A stretch of 64,000 nucleotides of DNA from Brucella pseudintermedia (GTDB lineage Bacteria > Pseudomonadota > Alphaproteobacteria > Rhizobiales > Rhizobiaceae), in the NCBI RefSeq assembly GCF_042697365.1, contig NZ_CP137604.1; one strand, written 5' to 3'. Within the stretch, counting starts at the first letter, position 1, and each line of letters begins with the position of its first letter. Positions 1-7,393 of the stretch are shown here, one piece after another. The notes under the pieces are model-generated. The model was not told where the DNA came from, searched no databases, and saw only the letters and a program-made list of their open reading frames with translations. Made by a program: the position numbers and the translations under genes.

Positions 1-284
1 CCAAGCAATTTCGCGGCAAGCGCTATCGCTTGGGCATGATTGCCGGACGAAAAAGCCAGTGCACCCCGCGCCTTTTGCTCATCTGTAAACCGCGACAGGG
101 CATTGAAAGCGCCGCGAAACTTGAACGCGCCGATGCGCTGAAAATTCTCGCATTTGAAGAAGAACTGCGCACCGGTCTCGCGGTCGATCATGGACGATGT
201 GAAGACCGGCGTATGGTGGGCATGGCCTTCGATCTGCTTTGCGGCCGAGATCACGTCATCGTAAGTTGGAAGCTTGTTCATCAT
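1..284 (-). CDS. Threonine/serine dehydratase-like PLP enzyme (partial, N-terminal part)
   Basis: The gene is cut by the left edge of the window; only about 94 N-terminal residues are present. They contain the family's PLP-lysine segment (GAFKFRGA, the Lys forming the Schiff base) and the downstream SSGNHAQA phosphate-cup motif, both typical of fold-type II threonine/serine dehydratases and serine racemases. Two adjacent ATG codons (284 and 281) could serve as start. It lies 15 bp downstream of a LysE-family exporter on the same strand, so the two are probably co-transcribed, which suggests a role in amino-acid deamination coupled to export. Without the C-terminus I cannot tell biosynthetic IlvA from catabolic or racemase-type members; the lack of an N-terminal extension fits the short, catabolic type. 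Confidence 0.85.
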   Translation of the reverse strand, partial: MMNKLPTYDDVISAAKQIEGHAHHTPVFTSSMIDRETGAQFFFKCENFQRIGAFKFRGAFNALSRFTDEQKARGALAFSSGNHAQAIALAAKLL

Positions 285-299
285 TCGCCTCTTCATTCT

Positions 300-899
300 T
301 TATTTCAGCATCGGCCAAAGACTCAAGACGAGCAACAAGGCCATGATTAGATTGAACCATTTCAACCGAACAGGATCGGAAAGCCAGTTGCGCAGCAATG
401 TGCCAAATCCCGCCCAGACCGAAACGCTCGGCAAATTCACAATCGCGAAGGCAGCGCTGACCAGAAGTACCGCGACATAATAGTTGTCGTGATTGGCATA
501 GGTCGCAATCCCCGTGATCGCCATCACCCAGGCTTTCGGATTGACCCACTGGAAGGCTGCCGCCTGAAGGAAAGTCATTGGCTCGCTCTTGTCGCGGTGT
601 TTTGCTTCTCCGATGGAACGCGACATGGCAATTTTCCAGGCGAGATAAAGCATATAGGCACCACCGGCGAATTTCAGCGCGGTATAGACGGATGGTACCG
701 TTTCGATCAAAGCGCCGAGGCCGAAACCAATCGACAGCAACAATACAAAAAAGCCAACGCCAATACCCAGCATATGCGGAATTGTGCGGCGGAAACCGAA
801 ATTCACGCCCGACGCCAGGAGCATCAGATTGTTTGGTCCCGGTGTAACGGATGAGACGAATGCGAAGACGAGAAGCGCCAGAAAAATTTCGATAGACAT
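300..899 (-). CDS. LysE/RhtB-family amino-acid exporter
   Basis: This is a 199-residue inner-membrane protein with about six hydrophobic segments. The N-terminal SVTPGPNNLMLLASG motif is the LysE/RhtB signature, and the length matches the family. The family exports amino acids such as lysine, threonine or homoserine; the substrate cannot be read from sequence. A PLP-dependent threonine/serine dehydratase follows 15 bp downstream on the same strand, which makes a hydroxy-amino acid plausible as substrate (inference). The gene begins just beyond the ilvN terminator hairpin, so it probably has its own promoter in the short 900-935 gap. Confidence 0.88.
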   Translation of the reverse strand: MSIEIFLALLVFAFVSSVTPGPNNLMLLASGVNFGFRRTIPHMLGIGVGFFVLLLSIGFGLGALIETVPSVYTALKFAGGAYMLYLAWKIAMSRSIGEAKHRDKSEPMTFLQAAAFQWVNPKAWVMAITGIATYANHDNYYVAVLLVSAAFAIVNLPSVSVWAGFGTLLRNWLSDPVRLKWFNLIMALLLVLSLWPMLK

Positions 900-934
900 G
901 GTATGGCCCCGATTTATTGGGACAAATTAGCTCA

Positions 935-970
935 ATAAAAAACCGGCACAATCGAAACATTGTGCCGGTT
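935..970 (-). terminator. Rho-independent terminator of ilvBN
   Basis: On the minus strand a 12-bp stem (ACCGGCACAAT pairing with ATTGTGCCGGT, 6-nt loop) ends in a run of T. It lies 35 bp downstream of the ilvN stop codon and ahead of the LysE gene, separating the two transcription units. Confidence 0.9.
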
Positions 971-1004
971 TCCAACGATATTGTATCGGTATTGTTGGAA
1001 GCTT

Positions 1005-1577
1005 TTACATGCCTTCTGGTCCGCGGTTCATGGCCGCAACGCCGGTGCGACAGGTTTCAACCAGCCCCAGCGGCTTCATGATCGAGATGAACTGATCGAT
1101 CTTCGCGGGCTTGCCGGTGATCTCCAGGATGAAATGATCGGTCGTCGCATCCACGACCTTTGCCTTGAACGCATCCGCAAGACGGAGTGTTTCCGCCCGT
1201 GCTTCGCCTTTGCCAGCGACTTTCACCAGAGCGAGTTCACGCTCGACAGGACGGTCGTGACCGAGTTCGGAAGCACGGTGGCTGAGATCAACAACACGGT
1301 GAACCGGCACAATGCGGGCCAACTGGTGGCGGATTTGGTCAAGCACATGCGGCGTGCCGCGCGTCACGATTGTGATGCGCGACAGGTGCTTTTCATGCTC
1401 GGTTTCCGAAACCGTCAGGCTTTCGATATTGTAGCCTCGGCCGGAGAAAAGACCGATCACGCGGGCAAGGACACCCGGTTCGTTGTCAACGAGAACGGCA
1501 AGCGTATGCGTTTCCGGGGTCTGGGTTTCGGCTGCGATGAAATAGGCCGATCCGGAAGCTAGGTTCTGTGCATTCAT
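1005..1577 (-). CDS. ilvN: Acetolactate synthase, small (regulatory) subunit
   Basis: This 190-residue protein is the regulatory subunit of acetohydroxyacid synthase, the first shared enzyme of valine, leucine and isoleucine synthesis. It carries an N-terminal ACT domain (HTLAVLVDNEPGVLARVIGLFSGRGYN), which binds valine for feedback control, and a C-terminal ALS_ss_C domain from about residue 100. The start lies 18 bp behind the stop of the catalytic subunit gene, so they form an operon controlled by the attenuator upstream of ilvB. It is often named ilvH in related genomes. No irregularities are visible. Confidence 0.95.
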   Translation of the reverse strand: MNAQNLASGSAYFIAAETQTPETHTLAVLVDNEPGVLARVIGLFSGRGYNIESLTVSETEHEKHLSRITIVTRGTPHVLDQIRHQLARIVPVHRVVDLSHRASELGHDRPVERELALVKVAGKGEARAETLRLADAFKAKVVDATTDHFILEITGKPAKIDQFISIMKPLGLVETCRTGVAAMNRGPEGM

Positions 1578-1595
1578 GATTTTCTTTCCTCCGGA

Positions 1596-3419
1596 TCAGA
1601 CGAGCGCGCGGCCCTTGGCATCGATGGCATTGGCAACGGCTTCATCTGTCGCCTCATCCGGCAACAGCATTTCATTATGCGCCTTGCCCGAGGGGATCAT
1701 CGGGAAGCAGTTGGCGAGGTTTGCCACCCGGCAGTCGAAGATGACCGGCTTGTCGATATCGATCATTTCCTGAATGGCGGCGTCGAGATCGCCCGGCTTT
1801 TCGCAGCGGATACCATGCGCGCCATAGGCTTCGGCCAGCTTCACGAAATCCGGCATCGCCTCCGTATAGGAGTGCGACAGACGGTTGCCATGCAGAAGCT
1901 GCTGCCACTGGCGCACCATGCCCATATACTGGTTGTTCAGGATGAAGATTTTGATCGGCGCATTATGCTGGATCGCTGCCGACATTTCCTGGATGCACAT
2001 CTGGATCGAGGCATCGCCCGCAATATCGATAACCAGTGCATCAGGGTGCGCGATCTGCACGCCGAGCGCCGCCGGCAGACCATAACCCATGGTGCCAAGG
2101 CCGCCGGAAGTCAGCCAGCGGTTCGGTTCCTCGAAACCATAGAACTGCGCAGCCCACATCTGGTGCTGCCCAACTTCAGTGGTGATGTAGGTCTTGCGAT
2201 CCTTGGTCAGTTCATAGAGCCGCTGAATTGCATATTGCGGCATGATGACTTCCCGGTTCGGCGCGTAGGCCAGCGAATTGCGGGCACGCCAGCGGTTGAT
2301 CTGTTCCCACCAGGCAGCGATCGCCTGCTTTTCCGGCTTCCTCTCAGAAGCGCGAAACTGACGAACGATGTCTTCCAGAACGTGGGCAACGTCGCCGATG
2401 ATCGGCACGTCCACGCGAACATTCTTGTTGATCGAAGATGGATCGATATCGATGTGGATCTTCTTCGAGTTGGGCGAAAATGCATTCAGACGCCCGGTGA
2501 TACGGTCGTCGAAACGAGCGCCGACGCACAGCATGACATCACAGTCGTGCATAGTCATGTTGGCTTCGTAGGTTCCGTGCATACCGAGCATTCCGAGCCA
2601 GTTCTTGCCGGAAGCCGGATAAGCGCCCAGCCCCATGAGCGTCGACGTGATCGGAAAATTGCTGATCTCAACCAGCTCGCGCAGCAGACGGGAAGCTGCC
2701 GGGCCGGAATTGATCACGCCGCCGCCGGAATAGATGACGGGATTCTTGGCATTGACGAGCAGACGTACGGCATCCGAAATTGCCTGCGCATTGCCGTCGA
2801 GAACCGGACGGTAGCTGGTGCGCGGCGCGGTTTCCGGCGGCGTATAAATGCCCTTGGCAAACTGGATATCCTTCGGAATGTCGACCACGACGGGACCGGG
2901 ACGACCGGTGGAAGCGACATGAAAGGCTTCGTGCAGGATGCGCGCCAGATCGTTGACGTCTTTTACGAGCCAATTGTGCTTTGTGCAGGGGCGCGTGATG
3001 CCGATCGTATCGCATTCCTGAAATGCATCGGAGCCGATCAGGGTCGTCGGAACCTGACCCGAAATGCAAACCAAAGGAATGGAATCCATCAGGGCATCCT
3101 GAAGCGGCGTGACCGCATTGGTCGCACCTGGACCGGACGTGACAAGCATCACCCCAACTTTGCCGGTCGAACGCGCATAGCCTTCCGCCGCATGCCCGGC
3201 GCCCTGTTCGTGACGCACCAGAATGTGCTGAACCTTGTCCTGCTGGAAGAGCTCGTCATAGATCGGCAGCACAGCCCCGCCGGGGTAACCGAAGATGCTC
3301 TCTACGCCCTGATCGATGAGGGCCTGAATGACCATTTCCGCGCCTGTCATTTCGCGCGGATTGCTTGCTTCCTGCGTTTCTGCGGCGTTTGCATCCGCCT
3401 CACGTTTACCTGCAGTCAT
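1596..3419 (-). CDS. ilvB: Acetolactate synthase, large (catalytic) subunit
   Basis: This 607-residue ThDP enzyme condenses two pyruvates (or pyruvate and 2-oxobutyrate) to acetohydroxy acids. Visible landmarks are the N-terminal PYR domain with GYPGGAVLPIYDEL and the catalytic Glu in LVRHEQGAGHAAEGYAR, a central FAD/transhydrogenase-like domain, and the C-terminal PP domain with GDAS...NN for the Mg-diphosphate site. About 25 polar residues (GKREADANAAETQEASN) precede the conserved domain, as is common in Rhizobiales. It is first in a two-gene operon with ilvN and lies downstream of a leader-peptide attenuator. The gene is also named ilvI. Confidence 0.96.
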   Translation of the reverse strand: MTAGKREADANAAETQEASNPREMTGAEMVIQALIDQGVESIFGYPGGAVLPIYDELFQQDKVQHILVRHEQGAGHAAEGYARSTGKVGVMLVTSGPGATNAVTPLQDALMDSIPLVCISGQVPTTLIGSDAFQECDTIGITRPCTKHNWLVKDVNDLARILHEAFHVASTGRPGPVVVDIPKDIQFAKGIYTPPETAPRTSYRPVLDGNAQAISDAVRLLVNAKNPVIYSGGGVINSGPAASRLLRELVEISNFPITSTLMGLGAYPASGKNWLGMLGMHGTYEANMTMHDCDVMLCVGARFDDRITGRLNAFSPNSKKIHIDIDPSSINKNVRVDVPIIGDVAHVLEDIVRQFRASERKPEKQAIAAWWEQINRWRARNSLAYAPNREVIMPQYAIQRLYELTKDRKTYITTEVGQHQMWAAQFYGFEEPNRWLTSGGLGTMGYGLPAALGVQIAHPDALVIDIAGDASIQMCIQEMSAAIQHNAPIKIFILNNQYMGMVRQWQQLLHGNRLSHSYTEAMPDFVKLAEAYGAHGIRCEKPGDLDAAIQEMIDIDKPVIFDCRVANLANCFPMIPSGKAHNEMLLPDEATDEAVANAIDAKGRALV

Positions 3420-3459
3420 TGTTCTCTTCCCGTCTGCATTTCATTTCTGATCTGGATAA

Positions 3460-3482
3460 TAAAAAAGGCCCCCGAGGGAGCC
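3460..3482 (-). terminator. Attenuator terminator in the ilvB leader
   Basis: On the minus strand the hairpin GGCTCCC-tc-GGGGGCC is followed by TTTTTTA. It lies 34 bp after the stop codon of the Ile/Leu/Val-rich leader peptide and about 40 bp before the ilvB start codon, so it would end transcription before the structural genes when charged branched-chain tRNAs are plentiful. Confidence 0.88.
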
Positions 3483-3490
3483 TGTCTTTC

Positions 3491-3537
3491 GCGCATGGGA
3501 GCTTTCGCCGGATGGTTACACCATCCTGCCCATGCGC
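3491..3537 (-). promoter_or_regulatory. Pause/alternative stem of the ilvB attenuator
   Basis: A perfect 9-bp inverted repeat (GCGCATGGG at 3529-3537 read on the minus strand, CCCATGCGC at 3491-3499) encloses a second 6-bp stem (GGATGG/CCATCC). The outer 5' arm lies inside leader codons R-A-R-M-G and the leader stop codon sits in the inner loop. That is the geometry of a ribosome-sensitive 1:2 pause hairpin ahead of an attenuator. I did not resolve by eye which segment forms the antiterminator. Confidence 0.7.
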
Positions 3538-3569
3538 GCCCGTACCACAAGAATAATAATCGTGTTCAT
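3516..3569 (-). CDS. ilvL: Branched-chain amino acid leader peptide for ilvBN
   Basis: An 18-codon ORF (including stop) encodes MNTIIILVVRARMGRMV. Seven of its 17 residues are Ile, Leu or Val, and codons 4-9 run I-I-I-L-V-V. It lies between a promoter-like sequence and a hairpin/T-run terminator ahead of ilvB, the classic layout of amino-acid attenuation. No Shine-Dalgarno sequence is visible, and the predicted transcription start falls at or within a few bases of the ATG, so the peptide may be read from a leaderless mRNA, as described for trpL in Sinorhizobium. It is too short for ordinary ORF calling. Confidence 0.85.
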   Translation of the reverse strand: MNTIIILVVRARMGRMV

Positions 3570-3577
3570 GGTGGCGG

Positions 3578-3606
3578 ACACTAATAGCCGGATTCGTCGT
3601 CGTCAA
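3578..3606 (-). promoter_or_regulatory. Predicted promoter of the ilv leader/ilvBN operon
   Basis: On the minus strand TTGACG (3606-3601) is followed by a 17-bp spacer and TAGTGT (3583-3578). The -35 matches the consensus at 5 of 6 positions; the -10 keeps the key T-A---T bases. Only 8 bp separate the -10 from the leader-peptide ATG. Confidence 0.55.
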
Positions 3607-3730
3607 CGCATAAATACGTCGCCTGCGTTATTTTCTTAAGATTCACCCGCCTCGACGATAACTTTATTTCAACCGAAGACACTTACCCTGACGCAAAACC
3701 TCCTGTTGAAAGTTGGGGCGAGCGGGCAGC

Positions 3731-5608
3731 ATGAGCGAAATCGGCGGCAATTCCGGCGCACGAGAACACGGCGAATACGTGCAGCGCAATCGCACGGAAG
3801 GTTACGTCATCCAGTGCGATGGCGAAGGCGCCATCGTATCGGCATTGTCGGGTCCTTCATCCGCCGCATCCGACGATTATTGGGCCGTAGGCCAGCTGAT
3901 ATCCATTCGAGCTGGTGACAATCGCGTCGTCGGCCTCATTCGCAACGTGCTTGTGCCGGGCGATGTGTGGATACGCGGAGGCGACAATACGCTCCATGTT
4001 CATGTCGAGTTTTTGGGCGAGGTTCGCGTACAGCCGAATGGGCAAACCACATTCAATGGCGGCATTTCCCAATTCCCCCATCCGGGCGCTATTGCTCACC
4101 GTATCCGCGCCACCGATCTCGCTGCCATTTATGCTCAGACCGGACAAAGCAGCGTTTCCATCGGCACGTTGACACAGGACGCAACTGTTCCGGCTCATAT
4201 TTCGGTCGACGACCTTATTTCCCGGCATTTTGCTATCGTCGGCACTACGGGCGTCGGCAAATCGAGCGCGGTCATGCTGCTTCTGCGCCGCATCGTTGCC
4301 CAAAAACCCAATCTGCGAGTACTCATCCTTGACCCGCACAATGAATTCGCGAGTGCATTTCCGGACCTGGCAGTGGCCGTCGATCAGACGAATATCGAGC
4401 TGCCATTCTGGATGCTGCGGCTTGATGAATTTGCCGACGTAATCTTTCGCGGACGCGCGCCGGACCCGATGGAGCTCGACATATTGCGTGATCTGGTCCA
4501 GCTTGCGCGGGAAAAAATGCAAGGTGCCGAGTCCTCGTCCGCGAAAACCTTGCGGCGACAATTGGCAGACCGGCAGAGCGTCAGCGCCGACACACCTGTA
4601 GCCTATCGCCTCCCCGATCTGATCGCGCTCATCGACCAGCGTATGGGACTTCTCGACAGCAAGGCGGAACGACCCTATCTGCGTAGCCTCAAGGCTCGCC
4701 TGGAATCGATTTCCGCCGATCCTCGGTTCCGCTTCATGTTTGCCGTGACCGGCGGACCTGAGACAATGCGGCAAGCTATCGGCCGTATTTTTCGCATTCC
4801 GCAAAACGGAAGGCCCATCTGCACATTCCAGCTTGCGGGATTGCCATCCGAAGTTGTCAACGCCGTCGCGTCGGTTTTGTGCCGACTGGCCTTCGATATC
4901 GCTCTTTCAAGCGAAGGCAGCCTGCAAACGCTGGTGATATGCGAAGAAGCCCACCGCTATATTCCAGCCGACCGCGACGCTGGTTTCTGGCCGACGCGGC
5001 AGGCTATAGCCCGAATTGCCAAGGAAGGCCGGAAATACGGTTCCTATCTGGGCGTCATCAGCCAGCGTCCCGGTGAGCTGGACGCGACAATCCTGTCGCA
5101 GTGCAATTCCATTTTCGCAATGCGCCTTGGCAATGAACGCGACCAGGAAATCATCAAGGGCGCCATTCGCGGCGGCGCGCAAAGCATGGCGGGCTTTCTT
5201 TCATCAATCGCCAATCGCGAGGCCATCGCCTTTGGCGAAGCCTTCTCGACGCCCATGCGATTGACATTTGAGACCATCCCATCCCATCAGCTTCCGGGAC
5301 GCAGCAAAAGCGAAAGCGCGCTTTCCGGCTGGCGCAGCGATGGCAAGATATCGCTTGACCAGATCGTCGAAAAGCTGCGCGCCTTTGAAAGCAGCTCCCA
5401 GACGGACCCGGCGGACCGGTTCCCAGACGAGGACAGCCTTTGGGGCAACCCGGTTTCCACCACTCATCGTGACCATGCATCGATTGATGATGAATTTCAC
5501 CGGCCATCGCCTTTGAAGCCGCAAACTCCACTCAGCCTCGACACGAAGCAGAGCATTGAGAAGATGGGTGAACTGGTGCGCAGTTTCCGCAAGGACCGTG
5601 AGCGCTAG
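3731..5608 (+). CDS. HerA-like ATP-binding protein (DUF87)
   Basis: This protein of about 625 residues has HerA/FtsK-type P-loop ATPase architecture. An N-terminal beta-rich HAS-barrel-like domain (about residues 1-140) is followed by Walker A (GTTGVGKSSAV), Walker B with an acidic pair (LVICEEAHRY), and the GVISQRPGELDATILSQCN sensor region. HerA proteins are hexameric DNA translocases, usually partnered with NurA nuclease; no NurA-like gene is adjacent. The C-terminal ~100 residues are polar and probably disordered. A TTG 18 bp upstream is in frame, but the ATG at 3731 (MSEIGGNSG) is the better start. It is divergent from the ilv leader and convergent with the GGDEF gene. Confidence 0.88.
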   Translation: MSEIGGNSGAREHGEYVQRNRTEGYVIQCDGEGAIVSALSGPSSAASDDYWAVGQLISIRAGDNRVVGLIRNVLVPGDVWIRGGDNTLHVHVEFLGEVRVQPNGQTTFNGGISQFPHPGAIAHRIRATDLAAIYAQTGQSSVSIGTLTQDATVPAHISVDDLISRHFAIVGTTGVGKSSAVMLLLRRIVAQKPNLRVLILDPHNEFASAFPDLAVAVDQTNIELPFWMLRLDEFADVIFRGRAPDPMELDILRDLVQLAREKMQGAESSSAKTLRRQLADRQSVSADTPVAYRLPDLIALIDQRMGLLDSKAERPYLRSLKARLESISADPRFRFMFAVTGGPETMRQAIGRIFRIPQNGRPICTFQLAGLPSEVVNAVASVLCRLAFDIALSSEGSLQTLVICEEAHRYIPADRDAGFWPTRQAIARIAKEGRKYGSYLGVISQRPGELDATILSQCNSIFAMRLGNERDQEIIKGAIRGGAQSMAGFLSSIANREAIAFGEAFSTPMRLTFETIPSHQLPGRSKSESALSGWRSDGKISLDQIVEKLRAFESSSQTDPADRFPDEDSLWGNPVSTTHRDHASIDDEFHRPSPLKPQTPLSLDTKQSIEKMGELVRSFRKDRER

Positions 5609-5616
5609 GCAAAACT

Positions 5617-6408
5617 TCAAGCGCAGACGCGGTTGCGGCCCATATTCTTTGCGGCATAAAGCATCTTGTCTGCGCGGCGATAGAGATCCTTCGAGGTCTC
5701 GCGCCGGTCCCATATCGCAAGCCCGATACTGACGGTAACGCCAAGCTTTTCGTCGCCAAGATCGATTTCAAGCGTCGATATCGCCTTGCGAATTCGATTG
5801 GCAAGCTTGATCATCAATTCCGCGTCCATGTTCGGTGCGAGGACTGCGAATTCCTCGCCGCCCAGCCGGGCGACAACGTCATGATATCGCGTGTAATCCC
5901 TGAGGCACCGCGCCACCTCCTGCAGGACGATATCGCCAACATCGTGCCCGTAAGTATCGTTCACGGCCTTGAAGTGATCAAGGTCGATAATCATTAGTCC
6001 AACAGGCCGGTGAATACGGTCAAACTGGATCAGATATTCCTTTAGCGCCTCGTCGAAGTAACGCCGGTTCTGCATTCCCGTCAGGCTGTCCGTCAGCGCG
6101 GCGTGCTCGAGGGTCTGCGACCGCTCGGAAAGATCCTGGGTGATGACCTGCAGTTTGCCGCGATCCAGCGCATCGCTTCTAATTTGCGGATAGATCAGGA
6201 ACAGCCCGCAAGCCAGCGTCGCAACCAGCACCCAGATCGTGATGTAGCTCAACTGGTCCAGCCGCGAAACCAGTTCCAAAGCATTCCCATCAATCGGCAA
6301 GGTCTGCAATTGTCCGATGTCGGCACGAGCCTGGTAGAGCAACAGCCCGATACCGACCATCAAAACAATCAAAATAAAGAATGCCCGCTCCGATCTGTTA
6401 AACCGCAT
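5617..6408 (-). CDS. Membrane-anchored GGDEF diguanylate cyclase
   Basis: This 263-residue protein has two N-terminal transmembrane segments (about residues 9-26 and 54-73) flanking a short periplasmic loop, then a linker and a C-terminal GGDEF domain. The active-site motif is GGEEF, a fully functional variant of GGDEF. An RYHD motif five residues upstream fits the RxxD inhibitory site that binds c-di-GMP. The protein is therefore predicted to synthesise c-di-GMP and to be subject to product inhibition. The periplasmic loop is too short for a recognised sensor domain. Its stop lies 8 bp from that of the convergent HerA-like gene. Confidence 0.92.
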   Translation of the reverse strand: MRFNRSERAFFILIVLMVGIGLLLYQARADIGQLQTLPIDGNALELVSRLDQLSYITIWVLVATLACGLFLIYPQIRSDALDRGKLQVITQDLSERSQTLEHAALTDSLTGMQNRRYFDEALKEYLIQFDRIHRPVGLMIIDLDHFKAVNDTYGHDVGDIVLQEVARCLRDYTRYHDVVARLGGEEFAVLAPNMDAELMIKLANRIRKAISTLEIDLGDEKLGVTVSIGLAIWDRRETSKDLYRRADKMLYAAKNMGRNRVCA

Positions 6409-6449
6409 AATCCGCGCCCGCCTCTCCTGTTTCAGAGAGTGCCAGCGAG

Positions 6450-7376
6450 TTATTTCGTTGTCGTTAATTGAGTGAGAGCAGTATTAGAATTTGCTTGCAC
6501 AGACCAACTGGCATCGAGCTGATTTCGAAACCATGTCGATTGACGCTTCGCGTATTGCCGCGTGGCGATGACCGAACGTTCGATGGCTTCATCTCGCGAC
6601 AGCGAGCCTTCGATATATGCAGTGATTTCACGCACACCGATGGCCCTCATTGCAGGCAATGCCGGGTCCAGATCGAGCGCAAGCAATGCCTTGACCTCGT
6701 CAATCGCGCCATTGTCCCACATCAGCGCAAATCGCCTCGCAATGCGCTCCGAAAGCCATGCCCGATCAGGCGCCAACACGATTTTGCGCGCGCTGTTGTC
6801 GTCGACCAGCGCCCGACCTTTGGTCTGCTGCCAGTCGAGAAGTGACTTTCCGGTACTCTCCAATACTTCCAATGCCCGAACGATGCGCTGACTGTCGGAA
6901 GGTTTAAGTGTTGCGGCCATGTCTGGGTCGCGTTCACTGAGGACCCCGTGAAGAAACTCCGGTCCATCCGTCTCCATGCGGCCTCGCCAATAAGCGCGAA
7001 CATCGCCCGACACTTCGGGCATTTGCGACAACCCACCCAGCAATGCCCTGAAATAAAGCCCCGTACCGCCGACAAAGATCGGGGTCCGGCCCTTCATCGG
7101 GGGCTGCGATAGCAGGCTGGCTACGTCATCCAGCCACCGTCCCGTGGAATAGGATATCGAAGGCGCGACGTGTCCATAGAGATGATGTTCCGCCGCAGCC
7201 AGATCAGCCTTGCCCGGCCGCGCGGTCAGAAGATCAAGAACATCGTAAACCTGCATGGAATCGGTGTTCACGATGAAGCCGCCGGTCTCTTGCGCCATGC
7301 GAACTGCAAGTGCCGACTTGCCGCTGGCCGTCGGGCCAGCTATCAGGATTGCATTCTTGACCGCATCCTCACTCAT
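6450..7376 (-). CDS. miaA: tRNA dimethylallyltransferase
   Basis: This 308-residue enzyme transfers the dimethylallyl group to A37 of tRNAs reading UNN codons. Evidence is the P-loop IAGPTASGKSALAVRMA at the N-terminus, VNTDSMQVYD following it, the FVGGTGLYFRALLGG motif, and the C-terminal TRQYAKRQSTWFRNQ tRNA-binding segment. Length is normal for the family. It diverges from serB with only 17 bp between start codons, so its promoter must overlap the other gene. In many proteobacteria miaA lies beside hfq; that is not the case here. Confidence 0.96.
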   Translation of the reverse strand: MSEDAVKNAILIAGPTASGKSALAVRMAQETGGFIVNTDSMQVYDVLDLLTARPGKADLAAAEHHLYGHVAPSISYSTGRWLDDVASLLSQPPMKGRTPIFVGGTGLYFRALLGGLSQMPEVSGDVRAYWRGRMETDGPEFLHGVLSERDPDMAATLKPSDSQRIVRALEVLESTGKSLLDWQQTKGRALVDDNSARKIVLAPDRAWLSERIARRFALMWDNGAIDEVKALLALDLDPALPAMRAIGVREITAYIEGSLSRDEAIERSVIATRQYAKRQSTWFRNQLDASWSVQANSNTALTQLTTTK

Positions 7377-7393
7377 CGCCGGAATTGCTCTCC

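Noticed and set aside
1677..3584. 635-codon plus-strand open frame covering ilvB
   Set aside because: It is antisense to a clear acetolactate synthase gene, has no recognisable domain, and arises from GC-rich third positions.
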